Assembly: GCF_900106535.1 (NCBI RefSeq)
Contig: NZ_FNOH01000017.1
Location: 62,001-126,000 of the forward strand
Length of the DNA: 64,000 nt
Direction: 5' to 3'
Source: Myxococcus xanthus
GTDB taxonomy: Bacteria; Myxococcota; Myxococcia; Myxococcales; Myxococcaceae
The notes beneath the pieces were generated by a model. The model did no database searches and had not been told where the DNA came from. It was given only the letters and a program-made list of their open reading frames with translations. The translations under genes were made by a program, and so were the position numbers. Numbering within the stretch: position 1 is the stretch's first letter; every line of letters begins with the position of its first letter. Below, piece by piece: positions 8,939 through 16,824 of the stretch.

Positions 8939-10057
8939 TCAAATTCCCAGAGTCGGCGCTGATGCGGAGTCGGCGTTCGGCGCCATGCACCCGCGCTGGT
9001 AATGCTCCAGCGCCCGAATGAAGCGCTCGCGCTCTGGAGCGGGCCACTCGGCTGGCAGCTTCTCCACCGCGCGGCGCTGTTCCTGCACGGCCTGCGCGCA
9101 CTGATTTGTCCCGGCCATCACCGCCGCGGACGTCTCCAGGACATAGGGGTTGTCGAATGCGAAGGCGCGAGCCCGCTTCACCAGCGGCGCGGCGTCCGCG
9201 TACTGGCCCTCCTGGATATGAAACCAGGCCACTTCGTTGGCGGCCCACCAGGACGCGGGTGCAAGCGATTGAAAGCGGCGCAACGCTTCTCGGTACAAGC
9301 CGTCCTCGGGCCCTTCCTTCGCGAGCAGGACGGCGAGGTTTCCCCAAGCCAACGGGCTCGCAGGAGAGCCCACCGCCCGGGCCCGCGCCCATTCAAGCCG
9401 CAACCGAGGCTCAAGCACCTTCGCCATGGGCGCATCCCTCCTCGCTGGATTGAATTGGAGGGAGATGATGTAAGGCAATTCGATGGGATGCCCCGCCAGC
9501 GTCGCGGGGTGATACCGCATCTTCATTGCGTATTCGAGCAGCGACTCCTCGACACCTTTCGCGCCGCGTTCAAGGACCGTGCAGTCCCGGAGAACTCCAT
9601 CCAAGGCCAGTCGACAGCGAAGTACGCCCACGGTGAAGAGCTGCTTCATGACCACTTCTTCGGGAAAGTGGGGCGTCGCTTCGTTGCGCCTTCGGGGTAA
9701 CTCGAAGCGCTCGCGCAGGAAGACACAGGCATCCAGCAGGCCAGACAGACACGCGCCTTTGAGGTCATCCACGGCATCACGGACCTGCTGTGCCGTGGGC
9801 GTCCCACTCAGCGTCGCGGAGGCTTCCCCATAGACGGCCAGCGCCTGCTCCGGCTCCACGAGAACCTGGGGCTCTTCCTGGAAGATGCTGGCTGGCGCTG
9901 GCGTGTAGTTGTCGAAGGAAGACTCGCGGTCGTTCGCGTAGCGGTCCATCGCCATGGAGAGGGCGCCATGGCTTGCGGGCAGGTCCGGCAGATTCGCATG
10001 ACGGCAGCCCGCCGCGAGCAGCACCAACGAAGAAAGGGACAGGAGGCAACGGTGCAT
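8939..10057 (-). CDS. Lipoprotein with TonB-C-like domain and TPR-like helices
   Basis: 372 residues with a signal peptide and lipobox L-A-A-G-C at residue 18. Residues about 130-205 resemble the TonB C-terminal fold used in many myxobacterial proteins of unknown role (E-E-V-V-M-K-Q-L-F-T...C-x-L-x-L-D-G-x-L-x-D-C, then Y-A-M-K-M-R-Y-x-P-A-x-L-x-G-x-P-I). Residues about 220-350 are Ala/Leu-rich helical pairs with the spacing of TPRs. An AGGGGG Shine-Dalgarno precedes the ATG. A TonB-C domain on a lipoprotein, without a membrane anchor helix, is unlikely to energise receptors; it is more likely a binding module. The function is unknown. Confidence 0.75.
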   Translation of the reverse strand: MHRCLLSLSSLVLLAAGCRHANLPDLPASHGALSMAMDRYANDRESSFDNYTPAPASIFQEEPQVLVEPEQALAVYGEASATLSGTPTAQQVRDAVDDLKGACLSGLLDACVFLRERFELPRRRNEATPHFPEEVVMKQLFTVGVLRCRLALDGVLRDCTVLERGAKGVEESLLEYAMKMRYHPATLAGHPIELPYIISLQFNPARRDAPMAKVLEPRLRLEWARARAVGSPASPLAWGNLAVLLAKEGPEDGLYREALRRFQSLAPASWWAANEVAWFHIQEGQYADAAPLVKRARAFAFDNPYVLETSAAVMAGTNQCAQAVQEQRRAVEKLPAEWPAPERERFIRALEHYQRGCMAPNADSASAPTLGI

Positions 10058-10153
10058 CCCCCTACTCTACTTCGAACGAGGCCGGAACCACGTCGCTCGG
10101 CAGCGCTGCCCAGCTCACACGGGAGAAGCGTTGACAGGCGCATGCGGAAGTAG

Positions 10154-10207
10154 GGGCAACGAAAAAGCCCAGCACCCCGTCAAGAGTGCTGGGCTTCTGT
10201 CTGTGGA
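10154..10207. repeat. 54-nt direct repeat, copy A
   Basis: It aligns without gaps to 15,331-15,384, with 45 of 54 positions identical by hand count. Both copies contain a minus-strand terminator stem and end in TGTGGA. Together they bracket 5.2 kb of orphan genes and gene fragments. Confidence 0.7.
10162..10196 (-). terminator. Rho-independent-type terminator (repeat copy A)
   Basis: The minus strand reads AGCCCAGCAC, a 10-nt loop, GTGCTGGGCT, then TTTTTC: a perfect 10-bp stem with a U-run. No recognised minus-strand gene lies just upstream of it (10,200-10,300), so it is an orphan terminator. It lies within a 54-nt sequence (10,154-10,207) that recurs at 15,331-15,384. Confidence 0.75.
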
Positions 10208-10253
10208 AACTTCGTAAAAAGATGGGACCCCCGGTGCGGGGCGGAACGTCCAA

Positions 10254-10280
10254 GTGGCTCACGAATTTTCCGTGAGCCAC
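10254..10280 (+). promoter_or_regulatory. Perfect hairpin in the leader of the next lipoprotein gene
   Basis: A 10-bp inverted repeat (GTGGCTCACG / CGTGAGCCAC) with the 7-nt loop AATTTTC ends 11 nt before the GAGGAG Shine-Dalgarno (10,293-10,298). As DNA it could be an operator; as RNA it is a stable stem just upstream of the ribosome site. The regulator is unknown. Confidence 0.45.
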
Positions 10281-10303
10281 ATCCACCTGCTCGAGGAGTT
10301 TCC

Positions 10304-10987
10304 ATGACCGCTCGCCGTGCATCCTTCTTCCACATCTCATTGAGCGCCGCTGTCGCGATGGCCTTGCTGTCTGGCTGCGGTGGCCTCGCGACGTCCAACC
10401 CGCGCTACTTCACCGGCGGAAAATGGAACCAGTTGGACGGCCCCTACGCGCTCACCCCCATGCTCGCCTGCGCCTATCCGGCGGAGGGCAACGACAAGGT
10501 GTACCGCAACATCGAGGACTACCTCGCGCCAGCGCTCTGGAGCGCGTATAGCAAGGACGCCTCCGAGGTGAAGGTGAAGAAGTTGAAGGGGGACAGCGAG
10601 TGGTGCGACGCGTTCCCGAACATCGCAGCCGACCAGTTCGTCGTCCCTCCGCGAATGAAGAAGGAGCTGGCCGAGTACGTGAAACAGTTCGGCGCCAAGG
10701 GGGTCATCATCCCGGTCGCGCACATGTACCGCTCCCCCATCATGAAGGAGATCCTGGCCCCGGATGGGACGCAGATCGGGAGCGTGGAGACCGAGCGCTT
10801 CGGCGCTGACGGCACGGCGGGCCTCTACGTCCACTACATCAACGAGAGCGGAGAGCTCATCTACACCGGGCGTTCGCGGACGAACGGCCTGGGCGTGCTC
10901 CCGGATCCCATTGGGTACATGCGCGACCACGCGTCGGACTACGCACAGCAGATGACGCAGAAGGCGCCTCCGGTCGACCTGCTGTAG
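10304..10987 (+). CDS. Lipoprotein of unknown function
   Basis: 227 residues. A signal peptide with lipobox L-L-S-G-C (Cys about residue 25) is followed by a compact domain of about 200 residues with mixed alpha/beta character, including V-K-Q-F-G-A-K-G-V-I-I-P-V-A-H and a beta-rich second half. A GAGGAG Shine-Dalgarno lies 5 nt from the ATG. No family was recognised. It stands alone, with a hairpin upstream, and converges on the 772-residue orphan. The placement of the anchor suggests the periplasmic face of the outer membrane, as for most myxobacterial lipoproteins. Confidence 0.7.
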   Translation: MTARRASFFHISLSAAVAMALLSGCGGLATSNPRYFTGGKWNQLDGPYALTPMLACAYPAEGNDKVYRNIEDYLAPALWSAYSKDASEVKVKKLKGDSEWCDAFPNIAADQFVVPPRMKKELAEYVKQFGAKGVIIPVAHMYRSPIMKEILAPDGTQIGSVETERFGADGTAGLYVHYINESGELIYTGRSRTNGLGVLPDPIGYMRDHASDYAQQMTQKAPPVDLL

Positions 10988-11078
10988 TCCCCCTGCAATT
11001 CAAGACGACGGGGTGCACACGCGCGTCGTGGCGCTGCGTGCGCGCTCTCATCCATCCCAGGTACCGCGGCGCGGTGGC

Positions 11079-13397
11079 CTATACCGATCCGCGCTCAGGT
11101 CGCGGGGCGCCCAGGAGCCAGTGTGAGCCAACGGCCCAGCCAAGGAACACCCGGCCGGGCAGTGGCGAAACCTGTTCCTCGATCGCCGCGAGAAGCCGCG
11201 TGAGCGCTGGTGCGAACGGTTCCGCGATTCGGCGCGGTTGCGAGGCGAGGTGCTGCTGAGCCCAATGTCCAAAGTCCTCCTGCTCCGATTGGGAGAGGAG
11301 CGACAGGAAGAACACCATCTGCCGCCATGCGTAGGCGGCGTTCTTCACGTTGCGGAGCCGATGCTGGTAGCGAGGGGCATTGCGCAGGAGCATCTGGCAC
11401 ACGCTCTCGAAGCACCGGCGGGCCAGTTCGGGCAACTGTGGGCACAGCGTCCGCGAGAGGCCCAGCGCGTCGAACAGGACGGCGAGGTTGTGCGTGGTCA
11501 GGATTTGCGCCTGCTCGATAACCATCCCGTTGCCGCTGACCCCGCGGGGCTGATGCCCTTCGGCATGGGCACGTGCCAGGCAGCGTTGGGCGAAATCCGA
11601 GACGTGCTGTCGGCGGGACGGCTTCTGATGCGCGGCGTCGAGCCGGAGCGATGGCTCCATGGGGATGTCGTAATAACGCGCGTAGAGGCTGCCTTGAACG
11701 AAGGCCGCGGCACGTCGTGCCGCCTCGTCGAACTTCGGCGAGAACGCATTCATGAAGATGTCCGCCGCCAGTTCCTCCACCAGTGGGACTTTAAGTCCCG
11801 CCGCTTGCGCCAGCGCCCTCAACTCTTGCAGCAACTTGTTGGGAATGAGCACGGCGGGGAACGCCGAGATGGCCAGCGAGGAGATGCGCTCGAACGTCTG
11901 GGCCGCCACCTCCTGCTGGCCCAGGTCCGGCGTGCGGTGGGCGTCGATGGCGCGGCACCAGGGCAGTTCCTGGAGCTTGACCTGCGATTGAAGGTCGAGC
12001 AGCAGCAGGGACCGCCGCCGGCGGAAAGCCGCGTAGATATGCCCGTACAGCCGCCGGAGTTCGGGGTCATTCACACCCTGTGCCGCCACGTGCGCGGAGA
12101 CCTGGGGGAGCACCCTGGCCAGCACCTCGCTGGAGGTGACGACCTTTCGTGCGATCAGGTCCTCGAGCGATGCGTTCGCGCAGCGCACCAGTTTTCGTAT
12201 CAGGGATGAAGGGAACTCCGCGCCCGCGGCCACACCCTGACGAGATGCCTCCACCTCGGTGACCGAGGCCGTCACCTGCTCCAGGTCATCGAGACCCTCG
12301 CCGCTGGAGTAAGCGCCAAGTCGCGCCACGAGGACCCTCGCGAGGTCCTGGTGTGTCGGCCGCGACGCGAGGCGTTGCTGCGCCGTACGAAGTGCATGCA
12401 ACCGGTCACTGCCGGGCAGCCCGCGCGCTCGGGCGATGTCGTCGAGGACATGCTGAACGCGTCGCTGTTGCCCCGGTGTCAACGCGGCCGGCTCCTTCAC
12501 CGCCTGGGCGAGCACGTCGCACAGCTTCGAGAAGTGGCTCTTCGAGTGGTGGGGCCACTTGCAAAGAAGGTGTTTCGCCCGGGCCCGCGCCACCGTTTCG
12601 AGCAGCTTCGAGCCGCGTTCGCTCCACGTGGCAGGAAAGTGCCGGCAGACCCCTTCGGAGGTTCGCGTTTCGAGGAACAACTGGACGAGTTCGTCGTACA
12701 GCGGGGTCCAGACCTCGGCGGACTCGCGTCCCCGCTCGATGTCCAGGGGCAGGCGGACCCGCTGGAGTTGCTTCGTGGTTTCCGCCACGGACTGGAGATG
12801 GACGTGGAGCCCGTCCTCGGTGGAGGGCGTGTGGGGGACCGGGTAGAACCGCAGCCGGGAGAAGAAGGGCGCCAATTCCTCGAGCATCGTGCGTGCCTGC
12901 TCGGCGGCGCCGTGACGCAGCAGCCATGCGGCGACCAGGAAGGCACCTTCCTCGGGGACGTCGACGCGGTAGGCCCCGGTGGCCAGCATCTCCCCGAGTA
13001 ACGCAAGTCCCTCCTCACTGAGGAAGTACGCGTTGAGTGCTGCGCGCGGGCTGTGGCTGGCACTGGGCCCAAGCTCATTCAGCCACGCTTGCTCATGCGG
13101 CGAGAGGGGGCCTTCGGCGAGGAGTTCTCCGGTGGCAAAGCCCCCCGTCACCACCTTCAGGGTGGCCCACGCGGGCGCGTCCACAACGGGCGTGCGAGAG
13201 CCGACGTCGAGCGCGCCAGAAAAGATGCCTTCGAGCACCTTCCCCCAATGCGCCACCTTCGCGGTGCTGCGTGCGCGGATTTCGGGGTCGGGACTCTCCG
13301 CGGACATTGTCAGCGCGCGAGCGAGTTGGCCGAGCACGAAGCCCGGGTTGATGCGGAGGGCAGGCGTGGGATTGGAGGCGTCCGAAGAATGACTCAA
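11079..13397 (-). CDS. Large orphan protein, 772 residues, cytoplasmic
   Basis: No signal peptide or membrane segment is seen. The protein is rich in Leu/Ala/Arg helices throughout. Its C-terminal third holds the most distinctive stretch: an I-L-T-T-H-N-L-A-V-L segment, a Cys-rich helix and then K-N-A-A-Y-A-W-R-Q-M-V-F-F-L-S. This resembles a family of large uncharacterised bacterial proteins, but no function can be named. The start is a TTG at 13,397: an in-frame TGA lies four codons upstream and coding-like sequence begins at once; ATG 13,307 is the alternative. There is only a weak Shine-Dalgarno. It sits alone in an accessory region between two copies of a 54-nt repeat, flanked by gene fragments. 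Confidence 0.75.
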   Translation of the reverse strand: MSHSSDASNPTPALRINPGFVLGQLARALTMSAESPDPEIRARSTAKVAHWGKVLEGIFSGALDVGSRTPVVDAPAWATLKVVTGGFATGELLAEGPLSPHEQAWLNELGPSASHSPRAALNAYFLSEEGLALLGEMLATGAYRVDVPEEGAFLVAAWLLRHGAAEQARTMLEELAPFFSRLRFYPVPHTPSTEDGLHVHLQSVAETTKQLQRVRLPLDIERGRESAEVWTPLYDELVQLFLETRTSEGVCRHFPATWSERGSKLLETVARARAKHLLCKWPHHSKSHFSKLCDVLAQAVKEPAALTPGQQRRVQHVLDDIARARGLPGSDRLHALRTAQQRLASRPTHQDLARVLVARLGAYSSGEGLDDLEQVTASVTEVEASRQGVAAGAEFPSSLIRKLVRCANASLEDLIARKVVTSSEVLARVLPQVSAHVAAQGVNDPELRRLYGHIYAAFRRRRSLLLLDLQSQVKLQELPWCRAIDAHRTPDLGQQEVAAQTFERISSLAISAFPAVLIPNKLLQELRALAQAAGLKVPLVEELAADIFMNAFSPKFDEAARRAAAFVQGSLYARYYDIPMEPSLRLDAAHQKPSRRQHVSDFAQRCLARAHAEGHQPRGVSGNGMVIEQAQILTTHNLAVLFDALGLSRTLCPQLPELARRCFESVCQMLLRNAPRYQHRLRNVKNAAYAWRQMVFFLSLLSQSEQEDFGHWAQQHLASQPRRIAEPFAPALTRLLAAIEEQVSPLPGRVFLGWAVGSHWLLGAPRPERGSV

Positions 13398-13519
13398 TGG
13401 GAAGTCTCACGACAGCAAGGAGCGCGGGGAGGCGCTACTGGTGACCTGGCGCGCCATGACGGCTGACCGGCCATGCCCTGACATCGTACCCACTCCGGGT
13501 CCTCCTCCATGGACTCACT

Positions 13520-13639
13520 TTACAAGCCAACGGACGAGAGCGACGACAGATGGAGCATGCGCAACTGCCGCTCCAGCGTCAGTCCTCGGTCAGAGAAGTA
13601 CGCCACGGCCTCGGGTGGTGGCGTCGACAACGAGAGGTT
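13520..13639 (-). pseudogene. 3' fragment of an unidentified gene
   Basis: The minus strand encodes about 39 codons with strongly GC-rich third positions, ending in TAA at 13,520-13,522. The peptide has the look of a real C-terminus (P-P-P-E-A-V-A-Y-F-S-D-R-G-L-T-L-E). The reading frame loses coding character at about 13,640, exactly where a perfect palindrome begins, so the 5' part is missing. Confidence 0.45.
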
Positions 13640-13640
13640 C

Positions 13641-13659
13641 GCGCTCGCGGCGCGAGCGC
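13641..13659. repeat. Perfect palindrome at a double gene breakpoint
   Basis: GCGCTCGCG-G-CGCGAGCGC is a 9-bp inverted repeat around one base. To its left a minus-strand gene fragment loses its 5' end; to its right a plus-strand fragment loses its 5' end. It therefore marks a deletion or rearrangement joint. Confidence 0.6.
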
Positions 13660-13797
13660 GGCTCCATCGAGGAGTACGAGCGGCTGATGAAGCTGCGCTT
13701 GGATGCTCCCGAGGCCAAGGCTCCTGCCCCGGGCGCGTTCCACATGATGGAGATTCGCGACCACAAGCGCCTCTACGTCGAGGGCGACACGGCCTGA
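13660..13797 (+). pseudogene. 3' fragment of an unidentified gene
   Basis: 45 codons with almost only G/C in third position, ending in TGA at 13,795-13,797. The peptide begins S-I-E-E-Y-E-R-L-M-K and ends in R-L-Y-V-E-G-D-T-A, plausible for a folded C-terminus. No start codon with a ribosome site lies upstream, and coding character starts right after the palindrome. The parent family was not recognised. Confidence 0.5.
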
Positions 13798-13957
13798 GGT
13801 CGCGCCAGGCGACACGGCCTCCATCCGTCCCGGTGCTCTCCGGGACGGAGCGCGAGGCCGGAGCGTGCTCACGCCGCGAGCGCGAACCTCGTGTTCCGTT
13901 CGGACGGGTGAGCAAACCGCGTCCTCCGAGCCGAGGGGCGCGTGGAAGCCCGACCCT

Positions 13958-15112
13958 TCACGCCGTGCTCACGAGCCTCGCGCACGCCTCGCGCTCATAG
14001 GGGAGCCCCGCCTTCCGGAAGTGCCCCCCTGCGTTGCCGAAGCGCGGGTCCCAGAGGTGCGAGGTGTCCACGAGCGCGGCGAGGAAGCGCCGCTGTGCTT
14101 CTGTCCTCACCACCCCATCTCCACTCGGAAAGGCGTGGACGAGGAGGGGGCCCCACTCGAAGTCCACCCAGGACTTCTTGGTGGTCCGCGCGACCGCCAC
14201 GGCCGCGTCCACCACGAGGTCGAAGTCGGGGACGCGCTCCAGGAGTCGCTGAACGACCGTGAAGCGCGGCTGCATCGGAAGCTGCGGCGGCTTCACCGGG
14301 AACCAGTCGTTGATGTGCGCGGCATGCTGCTCCAGCGCGGTGCGCAACTCGCGTGTCGCGACCTCGCTCCGTGCCAGGGACGGAGCCATCGCCGCGCAGA
14401 GGCGCACCGAGGGCTCCGCATCCGACAGGAGGTTCTCCAGGGACACGTTGAGCTCTCCCAGCGCCAGGAGCAGGGAGCATCGCTCCGCCACATCCACCGT
14501 CCGCATCGCCATCTCCGTCAGCCGTTCCACCAGTTCGTCCGGCCGCACGTCCGACGCCGGTGACGCGGCATGCGCGGTGGCGGCCATCGCCGCGTGCATC
14601 CGCACCCGGGCATCCGGATGGTCCAGGTTGGCCAGCAGTGAGCGGGTCAGGAACGGCGCCACCCGGGCACACGCCAGCACGGACTGCGCATGGAGCGCGT
14701 TCGAGGCGTCCTCGTCCTCGTAGATGGCATCATCGTCGTCCGCGTCCAGGAGCGGCCCCAGGTCGAACCGGGCCATCGACTCCAGGTCCTCCATCGTCGC
14801 GCCGCTCCGCTCGAAGGCGTCCACCACACGCGCCAGGAACAAGAGCAACTCCGCGCGAACGGGCTCCTCGCCCGCATCCAGCCTCGCGTCGTCGAGCAAC
14901 CCGAGAATCACGAGCGCAACCGGAGCCGTCGCGGGGAAGACGGTGCCCTGATGGATGATGGCCGACCACAGGTGTTGCATGGCTGCGCCGCGGGCCCGCG
15001 CGTCCTCGGTGAGTAGGGCACGAAGGTGTTCAGGCGTGTCAGTGGCGCGGCCATAGGCATGTACCAGCCGTGACCAGTCCGTCGCGTCGAGTGCGGGAAT
15101 CCCGATGAGCAT
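13958..15112 (-). CDS. HEAT-repeat-type protein
   Basis: 384 residues, cytoplasmic. It opens with the pattern L-D-A-x-D-W-S-R-L-x-H-A-Y-G-x-A and has H-L-W-S-A-I-I-H-Q-G-T soon after. This N-terminus is shared by many HEAT-repeat proteins of myxobacteria and actinomycetes. About six helical repeats with the spacing D-A-R-V-R-x-x-A-A/D-x-E-P-S-V-R-L-C-A-A follow. The ATG at 15,112 is preferred; the frame is open further upstream but loses coding character. Proteins of this kind often occur near polymorphic toxins as presumed immunity or scaffold proteins, but no toxin is recognisable here. Role unknown. Confidence 0.7.
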   Translation of the reverse strand: MLIGIPALDATDWSRLVHAYGRATDTPEHLRALLTEDARARGAAMQHLWSAIIHQGTVFPATAPVALVILGLLDDARLDAGEEPVRAELLLFLARVVDAFERSGATMEDLESMARFDLGPLLDADDDDAIYEDEDASNALHAQSVLACARVAPFLTRSLLANLDHPDARVRMHAAMAATAHAASPASDVRPDELVERLTEMAMRTVDVAERCSLLLALGELNVSLENLLSDAEPSVRLCAAMAPSLARSEVATRELRTALEQHAAHINDWFPVKPPQLPMQPRFTVVQRLLERVPDFDLVVDAAVAVARTTKKSWVDFEWGPLLVHAFPSGDGVVRTEAQRRFLAALVDTSHLWDPRFGNAGGHFRKAGLPYEREACARLVSTA

Positions 15113-15330
15113 CGGCGCGACTATCCCCCACGAATGACAGCGCCTCAATGCATGCGCCCAGCGCGACGTCCCGCTCAAGGCGTGAACTCTTCCACGCTCC
15201 CGCTCACCCGCTGCCACACGCCGACGATTCGATGCCGCCAAGGAGCTTTCCTCCCCTGCCTCCTCCGAACCCACGACGCAGGATTCGGGACTGGCCGCCG
15301 CGGACGCCGCAGGGGAACATAAGGACACGA

Positions 15331-15384
15331 GGGCAAAGAAAAAGCCCAGCAACCCGATGAGATTGCTGAGCTTCTGAGTGTGGA
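15331..15384. repeat. 54-nt direct repeat, copy B, joined to a tmRNA/tRNA 3'-end-like sequence
   Basis: Partner of 10,154-10,207 (45/54 identical). Directly to its right, the minus strand of about 15,382-15,399 reads TCGATTCCCGCCGCCTCCAC, the usual 3' end of many tmRNAs and of some tRNAs, but without the rest of the RNA. A Gly/Ala-rich protein gene ends 20 nt further on. Confidence 0.6.
15339..15373 (-). terminator. Rho-independent terminator of the Ala/Gly-rich protein gene
   Basis: The minus strand reads AGCTCAGCAA, a 10-nt loop, TTGCTGGGCT, TTTTTC: a 10-bp stem with one G-U pair and a U-run, 48 nt after the stop codon of the gene at 15,421-16,590. Confidence 0.75.
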
Positions 15385-15420
15385 GGCGGCGGGAATCGAG
15401 GCCGCCGCTCGGCGGGCATG

Positions 15421-16590
15421 TCAGGCCTTGTGGAAGGCCTTGGCCAAGAACTTCTCGACGCGCGACTTCTCCGGCTCGATGGTGCTCGCGGGCGAGGCAA
15501 CGCTCGTGGCGCCAGCGAGCGCCGGGCGCAGTCCCGCCGCAATGCCCGGCTTCAGGTGGTGACGCAGGTCGACCGCCACGTCGGCCTTCACGTGGGTGCC
15601 CACGCCCACGGCGGCGTTGACGTCCGCGGAGTGCTTGAGGAAGCCATTCTCCAGGCCGAGCTTGCCGCCCGCCTGGGCCGCCGCGCCCGCCACCGCGCCC
15701 CCGGTGACCGAGCCATGCAGCCGGCCCACGTGGCCACCCGCCGTGACATACGCTCCCGCCGTGGCGGCCGCGCCCACCTGCCCCGAGAGCATCGCCGTGC
15801 CCATCTTCGGGTCCAGGCTGGCCACGCCCTCGGCGTAGGCGGAGGCGGAGGCCTTGGCCTCACCCTTGACGTACCCACCCACGTGCCGGTTGAAGTCGTG
15901 GCTCGCGCTCGCCGTGACGCCCACTCCCGTCTCCGCCTTGGCCATCAACGCGGCCGTGTAGGCGTGCTCGTTCCTGTCGAGCGACACACCTGCCTGGGCC
16001 TGCGCCTTGAAAGTGTTGGCCTCGGCGGAGACCTGGCCGCTGGTCACACCCAGCCGGCCCGCGTGCGTCTTCTGCAGTTCGTAGCCGACGTGAGGCCCAC
16101 GCAGCTCCGCCTGGGCCGAGTAATGGTGCACGCCACTGCCGCTGTAGCTCGAGGTGGAGGCCTGCATCGAGCCCACGTTGCCGCTCACCGTTCCGCCGAA
16201 GACGTCCTTCTGGAAGGGGCTGCCCGGCTTGTCGACGAACAGCTTCTGCTTCGCGGCCGGAGGCGCCGTGAGCTTGTTGTCACCACCGCTTGCCATCACG
16301 CTCGACGCCTGGCCCGTGCTCAGCTCCCAGGGGCTGTAGGAAGGCGCCCCCTCGGGCATGCCCGGGTGCTTCAGCGGCTTGGAGTCCGTGGCCGCCGGCG
16401 CAGTCGCTCCAGGAGGGCTCGCCGTGGGCTTGGTGGCCGTCACCGCGGTCGCCACAGGCTTCGTGGGCGTCGCCGTGGGCGTCGAGGCGGGGAGCGTGGA
16501 CGCGCGCGCCGGAAGCTTGGACTGGGGCAGCTTGGAGGAAGGGAGCGTCGCGGAGCGGGGCGGGGTCGAACCGATGCGGCGGGGGGACAT
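15421..16590 (-). CDS. Ala/Gly/Thr-rich protein of unknown function
   Basis: 389 residues. Residues 1-85 are a Pro/Ser/Thr/Lys-rich disordered tail with no signal peptide. Residues about 105-350 consist of short Gly/Ala-rich blocks that suggest a repetitive beta structure: alternating S-A-x-A, V-G-V-x-V-x-A-S-A and G-x-V-x-G-A-A-A-x-A-G-A. It ends in a basic helix. A GAGGAG Shine-Dalgarno lies 7 nt upstream of the ATG and a good terminator follows. The makeup resembles secreted or structural proteins and the filler regions of contact-dependent effectors, but no toxin or secretion domain is visible. It is likely exported by an unconventional route or is a cytoplasmic assembly protein; both are guesses. 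Confidence 0.65.
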   Translation of the reverse strand: MSPRRIGSTPPRSATLPSSKLPQSKLPARASTLPASTPTATPTKPVATAVTATKPTASPPGATAPAATDSKPLKHPGMPEGAPSYSPWELSTGQASSVMASGGDNKLTAPPAAKQKLFVDKPGSPFQKDVFGGTVSGNVGSMQASTSSYSGSGVHHYSAQAELRGPHVGYELQKTHAGRLGVTSGQVSAEANTFKAQAQAGVSLDRNEHAYTAALMAKAETGVGVTASASHDFNRHVGGYVKGEAKASASAYAEGVASLDPKMGTAMLSGQVGAAATAGAYVTAGGHVGRLHGSVTGGAVAGAAAQAGGKLGLENGFLKHSADVNAAVGVGTHVKADVAVDLRHHLKPGIAAGLRPALAGATSVASPASTIEPEKSRVEKFLAKAFHKA

Positions 16591-16824
16591 GGGAGGCTCC
16601 TCGGAAGGTCGGTGGAAGGGTCAGTACAGCGATGGCCTGTCCCACTGCAGCCGACGTGCCATGCCCATGTCGAACGATGTGGCCAATGCCTCCCTGTGGT
16701 TTCAAGGAGTTGGAGGGAGACACCTCGCGAGCGATACGCGGGCCCTGGTGACGGCAGACACCAGGGCCCGGACAACTGTCATCAGGACATCGAGGACGAC
16801 GCGCATGCGCCCACCATGTCCCCT

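Noticed and set aside
15379-15402. Complete tRNA or tmRNA gene
   Set aside because: Only the last 20 nt of such an RNA are present; no D-arm, anticodon arm or tag sequence can be folded upstream.
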